From Cinclus cinclus (Eukaryota > Chordata > Aves > Passeriformes > Cinclidae): a stretch of DNA of 64,000 nucleotides. Each line of letters opens with the position of its first letter. The first letter of the stretch is position 1. The notes beneath the pieces are model-generated. The model was given only the letters and a program-made list of their open reading frames with translations, ran no database searches and was not told the DNA's origin. Shown here in pieces: positions 1 to 11,400 of the stretch. The stretch spans positions 13,694,347 to 13,758,346 of the forward strand of contig NC_085047.1 of the NCBI RefSeq assembly GCF_963662255.1, read 5' to 3'. Made by a program: the position numbers and the translations under genes.

Positions 1-290
1 TAAACAAAGAACTAATTGGACACATTCATCCTCTGGTATGTGTAGCTGTTCATGGTTTTTTATTAGGCAAAGAATGATCAGGATGGTACTTGACATTTTA
101 TCTAAAATCTATACCAGCATGATGCTCCCCTAATTGGAATGTTTCTGGGTCTTCTGTACATGTCTGGGTTGTGTGGCTTGTGGTGAATAAAGTCATCAGT
201 GTGGAGCTCCTCAGTAGTAGCTCCACTCTGTCACTTTAACATTCAAGTTGCTCTGTCATGCTGTGTTATATATGAAAGACAATTGAATAG
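1..290. other. AT-rich non-coding DNA
   Basis: No open frame or recognisable repeat. An AATAAA hexamer on the plus strand at 186-191 is followed by GT-containing sequence, but nothing upstream supports a transcript end here. It directly precedes the 3' tail of the first CR1 fragment. Confidence 0.5.
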
Positions 291-823
291 AGAATCATAA
301 AATCATTTGTGTTTGAAGGAACCTTAAATATCCTTTAGTTCCAATAGGAAGGGACACTTTCCACTAGACCAGGTTGCTCAGAGCTCCATCCTACCTGGCC
401 TTGAACACTTCCAGGTATTAAGCATCCACAGCGTCTCTGGGAAACCCGTTCCAGTGCCCTCATCACCCTCACAAGAAGACTATTTTCAAATTTTTAATTT
501 AAACATACCCTCTTTCAGTCCAGACCCGAGTAAACAGCCTCTCTTCCCTCTTTTCATCTTTCTTGTGGGCTCTCTTGAGGTTCTGAAAAGCCACAATTTG
601 GTCACCCCAAAGCCTTCTCCTCTTCAGGCTGAGCAATCCCAATTCTCCCAGCCTTTCCCCACAGCAGAGCTGCTCCATCCCTCTGATCCCCTCGGTGCCT
701 CCTCTGTGCTGGCTCCAGCAGGTCCCTGTCCTTGCTGTGCTGGGAGCCCAGAGCTGGATGCAGCCCTGCAGGTGGGGTCTCAGCAGAGCGGGGAAGAGGG
801 GCAGAATCCCCCATTCTCTGCCC
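291..823 (-). mobile_element. CR1 LINE fragment, 5'-truncated, minus strand
   Basis: Read on the plus strand this is the reverse complement of the CR1 3' end. It opens with the degraded terminal repeat (GAATCATAAAATCAT at 292), followed by CR1 landmarks such as CCACTAGACCAGGTTGCTC and CTGGCCTTGAACACTTCCAG. On the minus strand a frame from 825 to 499 keeps recognisable ORF2 C-terminal residues: RPHLQGCIQLWAP near 780-742 and LGELGLLSLKRRRLWGD further down. The copy stops at about 823 and so lacks all of the reverse transcriptase core. Stops and shifts interrupt the remaining frame, so it is a dead insertion. The CR1 assignment is firm; the exact subfamily is not determined. Confidence 0.93.
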
Positions 824-3524
824 AATGTGAATATATAGTTTATTTAGATGGGATAGAGGCAATTGGGAGAATGCCTGAATTATTAGAGCATTAAGTGCAA
901 ACTACTGTGTGTAGTGATAAGTCCACATAATTTCTCATATTTTTATTTTCTTGCTACAATACATCTTAAGTATGTAGTTATTTAATCTTCATTTCTTTCT
1001 CTTCTGCAATGTAAAAGCTACTTGTCAGTTATTCTTCCATGCATCACTAGTACAGAATAAAAATATACCATGCCTGTGCTTTCATTTCCTTTCTAGTACC
1101 TTGTATTACAGTTGTTCAGTGGTTTGTATTTCTGAATTTATTACCATTTTAAGTCCAAAAATGGTTTAAAAACAATATCTTATGGCACAGTAATCAATAT
1201 CAGTTATTAATAACCTTAATATCAGTTATTAATAACCTGCTAATTGTCAGTTTTAAATTTACATCTTTAAAACAACATTAAAATATTTGAGATCAAATTA
1301 TTTTGAGTTTTCTCTTCTGAACTACCTGCATGTAGTTCTGTAAGATAAGGGAAATCAATGAACATGGCAATGTTATGTAATATTATAACTCTAATTCTGG
1401 ACAGTGTCTTCATTACCTATATGACTTTAACATTCAAATTTTGGCATTCTGATCTGGTAAGATGAAAAAGTTTAAAATCCTAATTTTACTATATTTATTC
1501 AGACAAAAGTCCTGTTACATTCACTTCTGAGTGTCTGTGTCAAATTAGACTATTCAGATTTCCTGTCAACTGCTACACAAGAGTCCCTATCTAGGTCAGT
1601 AGACAGAGCTAATTCTGAACAGAATCCATTTGACTAACAAACTTCCAGAGTAATATCTGAGATAAGATATATGTATTTGAAGACAAAATCTATTCATGGT
1701 AACTTAGAAATGTGCAACTTTTCCTACTATGTACAAAACAGTCATGTCTCTTTGATCAGATTTCTTTAATTTAGATAAATTTAGAAGGCAATCTTAATGT
1801 ATTTTAATGAATGAGTTGTTCCTCAATTCGGTGCACAAATGCAAATCTACACTGTAAAAACTGATGAAGTTGCATCACTTTCAGACAATACCCCTGTGAC
1901 CAAGTATATGAAATAAACTTGTGATACATAAAAGAAAAATAGCAAGAAAAAATCAAATTTTCTATTGTGTCTTTTAAATTCTGTTGTTGAGGGAAGTATG
2001 TGATACAGTTAAAAATTAAAAGGTTTCAAGTATTTGGAAACCTTAATTATGTTCAGGACACATCCTTTCAGAAGAGTTATGCATCCCTTGAAATGATGAA
2101 ATTAATCTAAATCCCTTGCAAGCAAAACCCACTGAAAGAGAAGCACTACTATATGGATGAAATATCCCCTCTGAATGTATGTGGCTCCAAGGATGCAGTT
2201 TTGTTTTTACAGGCACAAAAAGTGTTTGCTCTACAACCATCCTGTGGTGTCTCAATTAATGTTTAATGTATAGTAATAAAAACTTGCTGATGATCTTTGT
2301 AAGGGAAACATGAAACCCCCCCAAAACACAGTTGACAAATAATAATAGCTAAATAATAGTGTTTAATGTCCTGTTTTCTTTTCAGGCTGGTTTGGATAAA
2401 CAGCATCTTTTAGCTTAGTAATTTAAAGGCCTGAGTTCTATCATCCTTGATGGTGGGAACGATGAGTCTGGGCTGGGAGGGAAACACAGAAATTTGCTCT
2501 CATTTTCATGTGGGTTCTTTTTCCCAACCCTTCTTACTTGAGAGGGTAGTGTTTTGAACTGAGAGAAATGTGATGTCCATGATGAAGTCCCTATATCAGG
2601 TGTGTTACATCTTTATTCAAACTTAGAGATTCATGGAAAAATAACTAACAATTAGAGGAAGAAATTAGGTTTAAGTAACCACAAAAAAAACCACTTGACA
2701 TTGTTGAAACAACCATGATATTTTTTGCCCACCATATTTACAGAGGTGGAAAATATAAACTTCAGGTTACAGTATTTAATTGCTGTTAACACAGCAATTA
2801 GAAAATAATGGAGAAATTATTTCTAAGTAGTTCCCTGCTGCTTTTGCTTTGAGTCACCTTACTGGTGTCTTCTCTTGTTTTGCTCCTTGCAGTATATCTC
2901 ATTCATCTAAACATTAGCATCTAATGTCAAATTCAACAAATCGCCAAAATTGGAATTCACTGCACTGAATTCAACTCAGTAAAGTGTTTTTCCTAAGTTT
3001 TATGTATCAACTGCTCTCTTTGTCCCTTTTATGTCAGAAGATGTCAAGTGAAAGTCATTAAACAGGATTAAAATTTAATTGCTTTCTTCTCCTTTAGGAA
3101 AGTGGACAAACATTGTTTCCTTTAAAAAGCTGTTTCAGTCCAAATCAGAAAAAAACTAACAGAAGTGGTATAACCAAAATGCACTCTTTACCGGCAATAC
3201 CTGTCGACATTTGAAATGACAGATGTGACCTACAGGTTCTTTCTTCAGGACTCTTTCTTCATGCCTCCCTGAATCCACTTCTCTCTTTATTAATCAGAAG
3301 AAGTGTTTTTGATTACTTTATTATCTACAGCCAGTAGGGGCAAAAAAATTGTTTCAGGAAGGAGAGATTTGCTTTTAAACAACAGTTAGTCCATCCTTGA
3401 GAATGAGTGCAGCTATCAAATATTTTTATGCAATGATATGTTGTATATATGCCAAAAGTTCTTTGTCTTTTCTTGTGTCTTTATCTCTTTAGTAAAACAG
3501 AGAAAAAACTTATATTCTCATACC
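824..3524. other. AT-rich non-coding DNA
   Basis: No supported gene. The open frames in this stretch are short and of the length expected by chance. The only structure seen is the 22-base tandem duplication listed separately at 1196-1238. A short C run at about 2318 and an A run at about 2684 are unremarkable. Confidence 0.5.
1196..1238. repeat. Two-copy 22-bp direct tandem duplication
   Basis: The 21-base string beginning AATATCAGTTATTAATAACC occurs at 1196-1216 and again, identical, at 1218-1238, separated by one T. The perfect identity suggests a recent slippage duplication. Confidence 0.9.
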
Positions 3525-3771
3525 ACAGAGTCACAGAATCCCAAAATGGTTGAGGTTGGAATGGACCACAGTGTGTTATCAGGTCCAACCCCTGCTCAAG
3601 TAGGATCATCCCAGAGCACATGGCACAGGTTTACATCCAGATGAAATATCTCCAGTGAGGGAGACTCCACACCCTCTCTGATGAGGTTCTCTCTCAGCTG
3701 TCTCTTCTGGAGGCTGAACAGCCCCAGCTCCCTCAGCCTTTCCTCATAAGAAAGGTGCTCTGGTCCCTTAA
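3525..3771 (-). mobile_element. CR1 LINE fragment with internal deletion, minus strand
   Basis: Starts with the CR1 terminal repeat (CACAGAGTCACAGAATCCCA) and continues with the motifs CCAGAGCACATGGCACAGG, GGGAGACTCCACACCCTCTC and CTGAACAGCCCCAGCTCCCT. It shares the first half with the CR1 copy at 46631-47060, but at 3680/3681 it jumps from ACCCTCTCTG to ATGAGGTTCT. That skips about 180 bases present in the other copy (46815-46994). The two copies appear to belong to the same subfamily. No usable ORF2 remains. Confidence 0.9.
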
Positions 3772-5869
3772 TACTGAAATTTCAAAAAAAAATAATATAG
3801 AAATAAGAAGAACATATTTTAAACCACAAGAAACTGATCGAAATATTGTATGTGTAGGAGCTTTTATGGAAATATTCATACTGAAGTCATTACTATCATG
3901 TGGAAGATAACATTATTCAACATGAGAAAAGATAACAGCACGTAGGCTGTAATGTGCGTAACAGGAGTCAGAATTTCAGATCATAATGTTTACATCTCAA
4001 ATCATCCATTAAGCCTTCTGGTAGTTTAGCAATTAATTCAAAATCAATAGATTCTACTTCAAGGAGCTGAAACAGAGATAAGAATGCTAAAGCATGAGGG
4101 AATAGAGTTATGCAAGGTGACCTATTGGAAATTACATTCTAAACACAGAAAATATAATGTATAATTTTTAAAATATGTCCAGAGTAGGCAATTTAGATTA
4201 TTGAGTGCATATAATTTCAAAGGCAGTTATTTCATTTCTATCTCTATAACAGAAAGAAATCTTTTCCTTGGAGCTGAAGTTTAACAGTTCACAAACATAT
4301 CTTTGTCTTCATAACTGGGTAAAAAAGCGTATTTTTTATATTTTGAGCATAATTAGTATAAAAATACTTTAGCAAGATGTAACAGGAATGCAGAACCAAA
4401 CCAGATTTAAAGCTACCAAGAAATAAGACTTATAATAAATGATAATAACTTCTTCCTTAAAGGTTAAATTTGTTTATTATCCAACCTCTGACATTACTTG
4501 CATGCATCAATTACATATTCTATATTTGCTATAAAGGCATGAGAAAATTGCAGCACACTGAAGGTTCCATACATTATTCTGATTCAAATCACACTTTTAA
4601 GTTTTTAATAAATGTTATATAGAAAATCACACAATGTATCACTTCTTATTCATTATAAATTCTACCTGGTAATTGTAAGTGGAAATACTCTAATTCTAGG
4701 AAAGGAAATTTGTTCTCATCTTGGGCATTTAGAAGATATGAGTCATCGTTATTCCTTTTTCCCCTGACAAGGTCAATTTGCTTTCTCCCTTGTGTGCAAG
4801 AGCAGGCAGACTTCGTAAGAAGCAAAGCAGCTTCAGAAAAATGCAATTGTAAAACTGTAAGTTGTAGTGTTACAAAATAATACTTTTGGATGTAAAGTAA
4901 AAATTAACCTAAAAGCAGAATGACAGAAATTCAAAATCAATTCAGTGCCTTTATTTTTTAACATTTTATTTTAAATGAAACTATTTGTAGTTTGAATATT
5001 CTATTCATCCAAAAGAGCTGTCTGCTTGCTCACTCTTTAGCATATTTTTGCCTTTGTTGCTCAAAGCAACCTCTGGCACTAAAACTTGTCCTTTGTTAGT
5101 ACTGATCCGATGTTAAGCCCTCTGCCAAAAAAATTAATAATCTGTGTAATATAGATGAAAGTTAGATGTATCTTCTTGCTCAAACCAGACTTGGATACAC
5201 TATGCAAAAGTGCACTACATAACATAACTGTGTGAGTTTCTGTACAATAATAATTCCACCTACTTCTCTTTTTTATAAATCCATGCTGGGAGAATCTGAC
5301 TTTTTTTTTCAAGCTATCTGAGAAGAGGTCTGTGGATATGTCGAGTGAACTGAAAAAAAGTAATATGTTTTGCACATCAGGTCTTCAGTAAAGTTCTGAG
5401 CTATCTGTTTGCTCTGGAAGAATCTTTATTCCTTGATGGATATATGGCTTATCTGGTCCCTTCTTTCTATTGAGAATCTTGATAATAGAGCTGATCTCTT
5501 GTGAAAAGAATTTAATTTATTTATAAGTGTTACATTTTGTTACTTCTTTGACACACTGTTCTCTGGGTAATACCACATTCAGAAGATAGGAATTGTCCAA
5601 AACCTCCAAAAAATTCTAGATCCCTCAAAAAGACCTTAAAAATTAGGTTAAAAATGTTGATTTATAATTGAAGATACTGTTGACCAGCAAAATTAAATAT
5701 AACTTGTTTCCAAAGTTATGGGCTTGTATTGTGTTTTCATGAAGGAATAGCAAACCACAGTAGAACAAGGAGCTGGTAATAAATCCAGAACTGCAGTTCG
5801 TTTCTGTGCCAATAAATCATTGTATACTTACGGGAGAAACAGAGGCAGTTAGATTTTAAAAAGCAGCTG
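3772..5869. other. AT-rich non-coding DNA
   Basis: Nothing recognisable. The minus-strand open frame at 5079-5375 (98 codons) has no similarity I can name and no supporting splice or start context; I treat it as chance. Confidence 0.5.
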
Positions 5870-5905
<36 letters not shown>

Positions 5906-5951
5906 GTTTTTTGTTTTGTTGGGTTTTTTTTGTTGTTGTTGTTGTTTTTTT
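5870..5951. repeat. T-rich low-complexity tract with (TTTTG)n and (TTG)n
   Basis: An 82-base run of only T and G on the plus strand: a T run, then TTTG and TTTTG units, a GGG interruption, and four to five TTG units ending in T7 and CCAGG. The end resembles a polypyrimidine tract plus AG, but no exon is supported downstream. Confidence 0.95.
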
Positions 5952-6873
5952 CCAGGAGGATCAGTGAATCCCTGAAAAAGTCTGTCAAACCTTGCCATTG
6001 ACTCAGCAGGGGACTACAAGCTGGCAAACTACGAACACAAACACACCCTCAGTTCCCACTTCTGCTCCAAGGAACTTGCAGTTTGTTTCCAAACCAACCT
6101 TTTCACTGGTTTCATTTAGTGAGTCAGCAGTGTGTTTAGTCAAGGCTTTACAGCGCCACATGAGTGAAGTGGTGCTGGTGTAGCTCATTCACTGGTGTTT
6201 GGATCATCCTTCCCTAATGTTGAAGGAAATACTCAAGAGGTAGAGTACTGTGTTAGGAGCTACTGGCTCTTCTAAAAAAAAAAAAATGCTGTAGCAGACA
6301 TCTGAGTGTGATTAACTATATAAATGTACAAGCCTGAGGGCAACATCCTTTTAGGTGCCACATAGGAGAGAACTTAAACTACTACTGGTTAAGTGTTAAA
6401 TAGTTGACCTATGGTCAGTGCTACTTCCACCCAGACAACTTAGAGTGTAGTCTAGGGGCAGGGAACTTCATGCTTTTCCCTTTTTTTAACTGGGATGTTA
6501 AGAAATGCTTAAAAAATTATTTTTTTAAATTCTACTGAAATGTCATATAATGTTACTGAGTCATTAGCAGAGAAGCTGAATTGCTTTCTTTGCATTTAAA
6601 TTTGCATTTATAAGTGCAAAAGCATGGCGAAATGGTAATGGAAGTTTTAAAACTTTGAAAAGAAATGAACTGTCAGTTCAGACATTACAGCAATGATCAC
6701 CACAGTAGAAATAAAAAGCACATCATTACCTATGAAAGTGTAGAACATCACTGCAAATCTCAGTCCTTCTTCTTCCAAAATGAATGGCAGACAAAATGGT
6801 TGATCATCCATTCTCATGCAGTCTAGCAGAAACATTGAAGCTATATATTTTGGATGCCGCTCATGCTTTGACA

Positions 6874-6899
6874 TCAATGTCTTGACATTAAGACATTGA
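6874..6899. repeat. Perfect inverted repeat, 10-bp stem and 6-nt loop
   Basis: The arms TCAATGTCTT (6874-6883) and AAGACATTGA (6890-6899) are exact reverse complements around the loop GACATT. No U run follows that would make it a terminator-like element. The stem is too short for a microRNA precursor. Confidence 0.85.
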
Positions 6900-8386
6900 C
6901 TTAAATTCAAATAATTGTTATTATCACTACTACCTAGAAGTAATGGAAACAAGATTTCTGTTAATGGCAGAAATACTGAGTAATATTAGCACATGTGATT
7001 TAAATAGTATATTTTATTCCTATAACAGAGCATTTTTTCATTTTATTGTATTTTTTTTTCTTTTCCCTAAAGAGTAATATCCTTTTTGTATTATATATAC
7101 CTAGAATATAAATCTTTTCAGAGAAACATTATTGGTCTAGCAGGAAAGACAGTTTTAATGGGAATTTCATTTTCTTTCCAGGAAGCATTGGGGTTATATG
7201 AGGCAGGGGCTGCAGGTGTCTTTGTGTATACAGAGTATTTGTAGTCTGCAGTGACTTTCTGTGCATACAACTCTGGCAGCTTTAAAAGCCTTTCAGAGTT
7301 CCTCTTCCTGAGGATGTGAAAGAGTCTAGACTATTATAAGATTTTAAAATGAAAACAGGACTTTGAAGATTTAGGCCAGCATTTTCACAGAGCTGTTGCA
7401 TGTAAGACTCACTGAAGCAGTCTCTTAAACCATAAAATCATATTAAACTAAATTTGAACAAATACATTTTTTTCTCCTCAGCTAGCAGTATGATGTCAAC
7501 AGTAGCGTAATTTAAGAAATGATGACTGAGAAAATGCCTGGCTTCTGTAATGCAGAAAATATATTTATCTGATATTTAAAAATGGGTTACCTTTGGATAC
7601 ATGAAAACATTTATTCTCAAGTAAAGATTATGGATGACTACAACAGCCTAGAGAAGATACAAAATATTTCAAAATTTTTTAGCTTTCTGGCACTTCAGCT
7701 ATTGAAGGCTGAAAAGAAAGGCCTTCTTGTCTTTTTAAAAGCCATGGAAAAAAAGATTACAGGAAAAAATTGAAGAGAAGATTGCTAAATTTTATGAAAA
7801 GCATTCATCCTGAGATAGATAAGAAACATGATTCATTCACAAGCAGAAAAATACGTCCCCGGTTCTATTAAAAGCTGGTTAATATATATATAAGATATTT
7901 TTTAGTAAGTCTCCCCTGTTCAGGCATGTCTAAATCTGTGAAGTTTTGAAATGCAACTCTAAGCATCAGCTAAGGAGAAAACTCTGCTCTAAAAAGCAAT
8001 ACCCATGCCCTTAAATTTTTGAGAAAATTCTCCTTAATTATTAACTGTCTTTTTTTTCTAATGTAATACTGCTTTGATTCTCATCTTTTATAGCAGGTTA
8101 TGCAGAATGACTTCCAAGTGAAGTAATTATAGAAATAAAGTTAGCATTGAACAATAGAAAAAAATTGAGAAAGGTTTGAAAAGCTACTCTTCTCCTCAGA
8201 TATTTCACTTGAGATTGAGCACTGAATAAGGGAATAGTCATTGAAAAAATTGGATATGAAGAGCTGCAAATAAGAAGACATTCCTATACTAATTCACTGC
8301 TAATTCAGACATAGAACAAAATAAAGGAATAAGCATTTTCTGGATTGCCTTGGAAACTTAAGATGTAAAACCAAGGCACAGTCTGG

Positions 8387-8468
8387 AACAAAACAATGTA
8401 AAAAAACCCCAACAAAAATACACCCAAAACCTAACCCAAACAAACCCTGTGAACAAAACCAACAAAAT
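8387..8468. repeat. A/C-rich low-complexity tract
   Basis: About 80 bases composed mainly of A and C, with repeated AACCC, CAAAA and ACAAA motifs. It resembles the tracts at 18242-18340 and 56413-56485. The units are irregular, so it is not a clean microsatellite. Confidence 0.8.
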
Positions 8469-10860
8469 GACTGAAGAAGCCTTATTTTCTCCCTTCCTTC
8501 CATTTTGAAAACTAGTTTATTTGTTGCTATGGACTACGTCTGTTTGTGAGTTCTGCCAGTCTCAGTGGTGATAGTGTGAGAAGTTAGGGAAGAGCACACT
8601 TGCAGAGGGTAAGCTCTCAGAGGAGAAGACAAAGGACAATGCATCAGAATTATTTCACAGATTATGCCTTGGAAGGATAGACTCCCACAAGAGCATCTTC
8701 TGTACTTGCATGTGACAGGGAAGAAAACATGAAAAATTAAAATCAGGAATGCATTTAAATAATTGAGGCTTCTAACGCAAAATCCTGCTTTCCTCCTTTG
8801 AAAGTATCTAGAGTCTGGCAATGTTAAGTTTCTTCTCTGACTTAGTGAAAGTCCAGCAGTCTCAAGAGAGGTTGGTCCAAGACAGGCGAGTGCTGTAAGA
8901 AATGAGATATGGTGTCAGCCTCCACTGAAACTGGGTTCTGAGGCCTTAAACCACCCCTGCTCCCCATCTTCTGTCCCCTGAAAGTGGACAGTGTCCTTCA
9001 ATGTCAATGACAATGCAACTTCACTGTCGTCTGCAGTAGCAAAAACAGGTGTGTTATTTAGAACATTCAATTTCAGCTGCAGCTACAGTTTGACAAAAGT
9101 ACTGAAATCCACTCCTTGATTATGGAACTTCACTGTTTTGTGCTTTCTCAGAGAATGTCGGTTTGCATTATATCAGTTCTGTCCATATCATACTGAGATG
9201 GAAAGAAGAAGATAAATTAATTATGAGAACTATTTTGTGATTTATGCATTATGCAAATATTCTTACTGCAGTTACTGATAAATAAGCTGCACCGTGGCAA
9301 CATTGTTTTTAATTTTGCATTGTTATTTCATATAAGTTTACAATTTATATTACTAGCAAAGTTCCTGGATTGCATGTAGCCAGGAATTTATTTTTTTCTA
9401 TGAACATCCTACTAATTAAAAAAAAAAATAAATTGTCAGCTATTTGCACTCTTGAATTACTATCATTACAAGAAAAGGCCCTTTAGTATGTATAGAGTTC
9501 CTGCAATTAGTTTTTAAAAATAAAAATACTACCTTTGAAGGGAAAATAAAGACAGAAAACCAGAATAATTAAGTAAGATTTGTAAGATTCTAGTCAAACA
9601 TCCTCATCCAAGTAAGGTCAGGTATGGGATCAGACCAGGACTTAATCTTTTGTATACAGTGGAAAAGACATTTGCCTGATCCTATGTGCCCCTTGGCAGC
9701 CTTGGCAAATTATCTAAATTGGGAAGCAATAAAAAGTGAAAACAAGAGGCCCTTAGCAGGGAACACATCCATGGCCAACTAGCCCCATGTAGAAAGGTGA
9801 GCTCATGGTAGAATCACTGTGTGTAAATTCTGGGCTGCCAGACAGGACAGGACACCTTGCTCAGCACAACTGAGTGTGTGTCCTCTTCCTCTGCATCACA
9901 GCCTGGAAGCCTTCAAGGAGGGAGGAAAGTGGCGACAGGGCACAGAATAGGATTTGTGAACTCCCTGCCCTGCCTATCTCAGGACCAAGGATATGAGTGG
10001 AAGGGGAAAATGTACTAAATATATTAGTAGATAATTCAGCAGGAAGGAGGAAAACAGGATCAGTCACGGGACCAGAAGAATGAAAATGTTGCCTTGACCC
10101 CTCTAAATACCTAGGAGAACTTTTACTTAAGGAAGTGGAGAAGTTAGTGTATTTAATTAAGTTTATTGTGTTCCACTGCTCCTCTATAAGATGTATGAAT
10201 CCTCCAGGTGGAAATGCAGATAAGCATAATCTTTCATGTCATGTCTATAATAATACAAATACTGCAATTTCTTGGTCACTGCTGAAAATTTTTGCATCTA
10301 AAGGTAATGCCTGTTTATTTTTCCAGTATGAGTTCACTGTGACATTCAATGGCAAGCAAAGTGCAAAGGGCCAAGAAAGCAGATAGGCTACAGCACTGAG
10401 TTGTTCTGTTATAGGATTCAAATTCACACAAAAGAAAATAGACTTGTGAAATTATGGTACAGAACAATCATTTTCATAAAGACAAGAATATGGCAATGTT
10501 TATAAAGTACACAAAGCAAATCTAAATAGGTTTAATTAAATAAGGAATAGATAGAGGAGTAAAATCGAGTAAAGACTGGGCGTCTCTTAAGTATCTAAAT
10601 TTCTCCAAATATTGTCAAGGGAATAATTAATCACCATGAAACTAATTACAAACATATTTTCCTTGAAAATTTTCTCCTCCAGAAAGTTGCATATGCTTCA
10701 GATACTGAAGATTTTTCAAGCTTAACACAGAACATAAGGTTAATAAATCCAAGGATAAATACAAGGAATTAGATTTTAAAGCATATGAACATCTGTAGAT
10801 CTGCATCCCTTAACAGATCAGATCGGTTGAATGCATCCTTTAGGAAATACAATAATTCAT

Positions 10861-11400
10861 TCACAGAATCTCAGAATACTTGGGAAGGGACCTCTAGAGA
10901 TCATCTGCTCCAGCCTAGCTGCTCACCTACAGCAGATTGCAGGATCACATCTAGGCAGGTTTGGAATATCTACAGCAAAGGAGACTACATAGCTTCTCTC
11001 AGCAGCCTGTTCCAGTGTTCTGTTGCCTTCACAGTAAAGAAGTTCTTCCTCATGTGTAGCTGGAACTTCTGTGCAACAGTTTCTACCCATTGTCCTTTGT
11101 CTTGTTGTCTGGCCCCATTCCTCTGACAAGCATCCTTAAATATTTGTAGGTATTGAAGAGGTCTTCCCAATCTTCTCCAGACTCAACAGGCCCAGATCCT
11201 GCAGTTTTTTCTTCATAACGGAGATGGTCCAGATCCCTCATCACCTCCATGGCCTCTGCTGGACCCTCTTCAGTAGCTCCCTGTCTTTCTTGTCCTGAGG
11301 AGGCAAAAAATGCACACAGCATTCCAGATGTGCCTCACCAGGGCTAAGTAGAGGGGCAGAATCACATTCCTTGGCCTGTTAACAATCTCTTCAATGCCTT
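10861..11400 (-). mobile_element. CR1 LINE fragment, diverged, minus strand
   Basis: Begins with TCACAGAATCTCAGAAT and runs through CR1 3'-half landmarks: GGGACCTCTAGAGATCATCT, CAGCCTGTTCCAGTGTTCTG, CACAGTAAAGAAGTTCTTCC, and AGGGGCAGAATCACATTCCT near 11352. Minus-strand frames in the interval read as ORF2 C-terminal remnants broken by frameshifts. The copy is more diverged than the one at 57887-58700, so it is probably older. The end beyond about 11400 is blurred. Confidence 0.9.

Larger units (their letters stand above)
5952..10860. other. AT-rich non-coding DNA
   Basis: No supported gene. It contains a perfect short hairpin at 6874-6899 and an A/C-rich tract at 8387-8468 (listed separately). 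A somewhat more GC-rich patch at about 9600-10080 has no recognisable origin; it includes GACAGGACAGGACACC near 9840. Confidence 0.5.

Noticed and set aside
186..191. AATAAA hexamer as a gene 3' end
   Set aside because: Such hexamers are common in AT-rich DNA and no upstream transcript or coding sequence is visible.
454..894. 146-codon plus-strand open frame
   Set aside because: It is the antisense shadow of a CR1 ORF2 remnant; the minus-strand frame carries the recognisable CR1 residues.
5940..6186. Polypyrimidine tract plus CAG resembling a splice acceptor before open frames on both strands
   Set aside because: The tract is a simple T/G repeat, and the two opposing frames of about 60 codons have no recognisable product.
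6647..6952. 101-codon minus-strand open frame with hydrophobic end
   Set aside because: No similarity I can name, AT-rich codons and no gene context; treated as chance.
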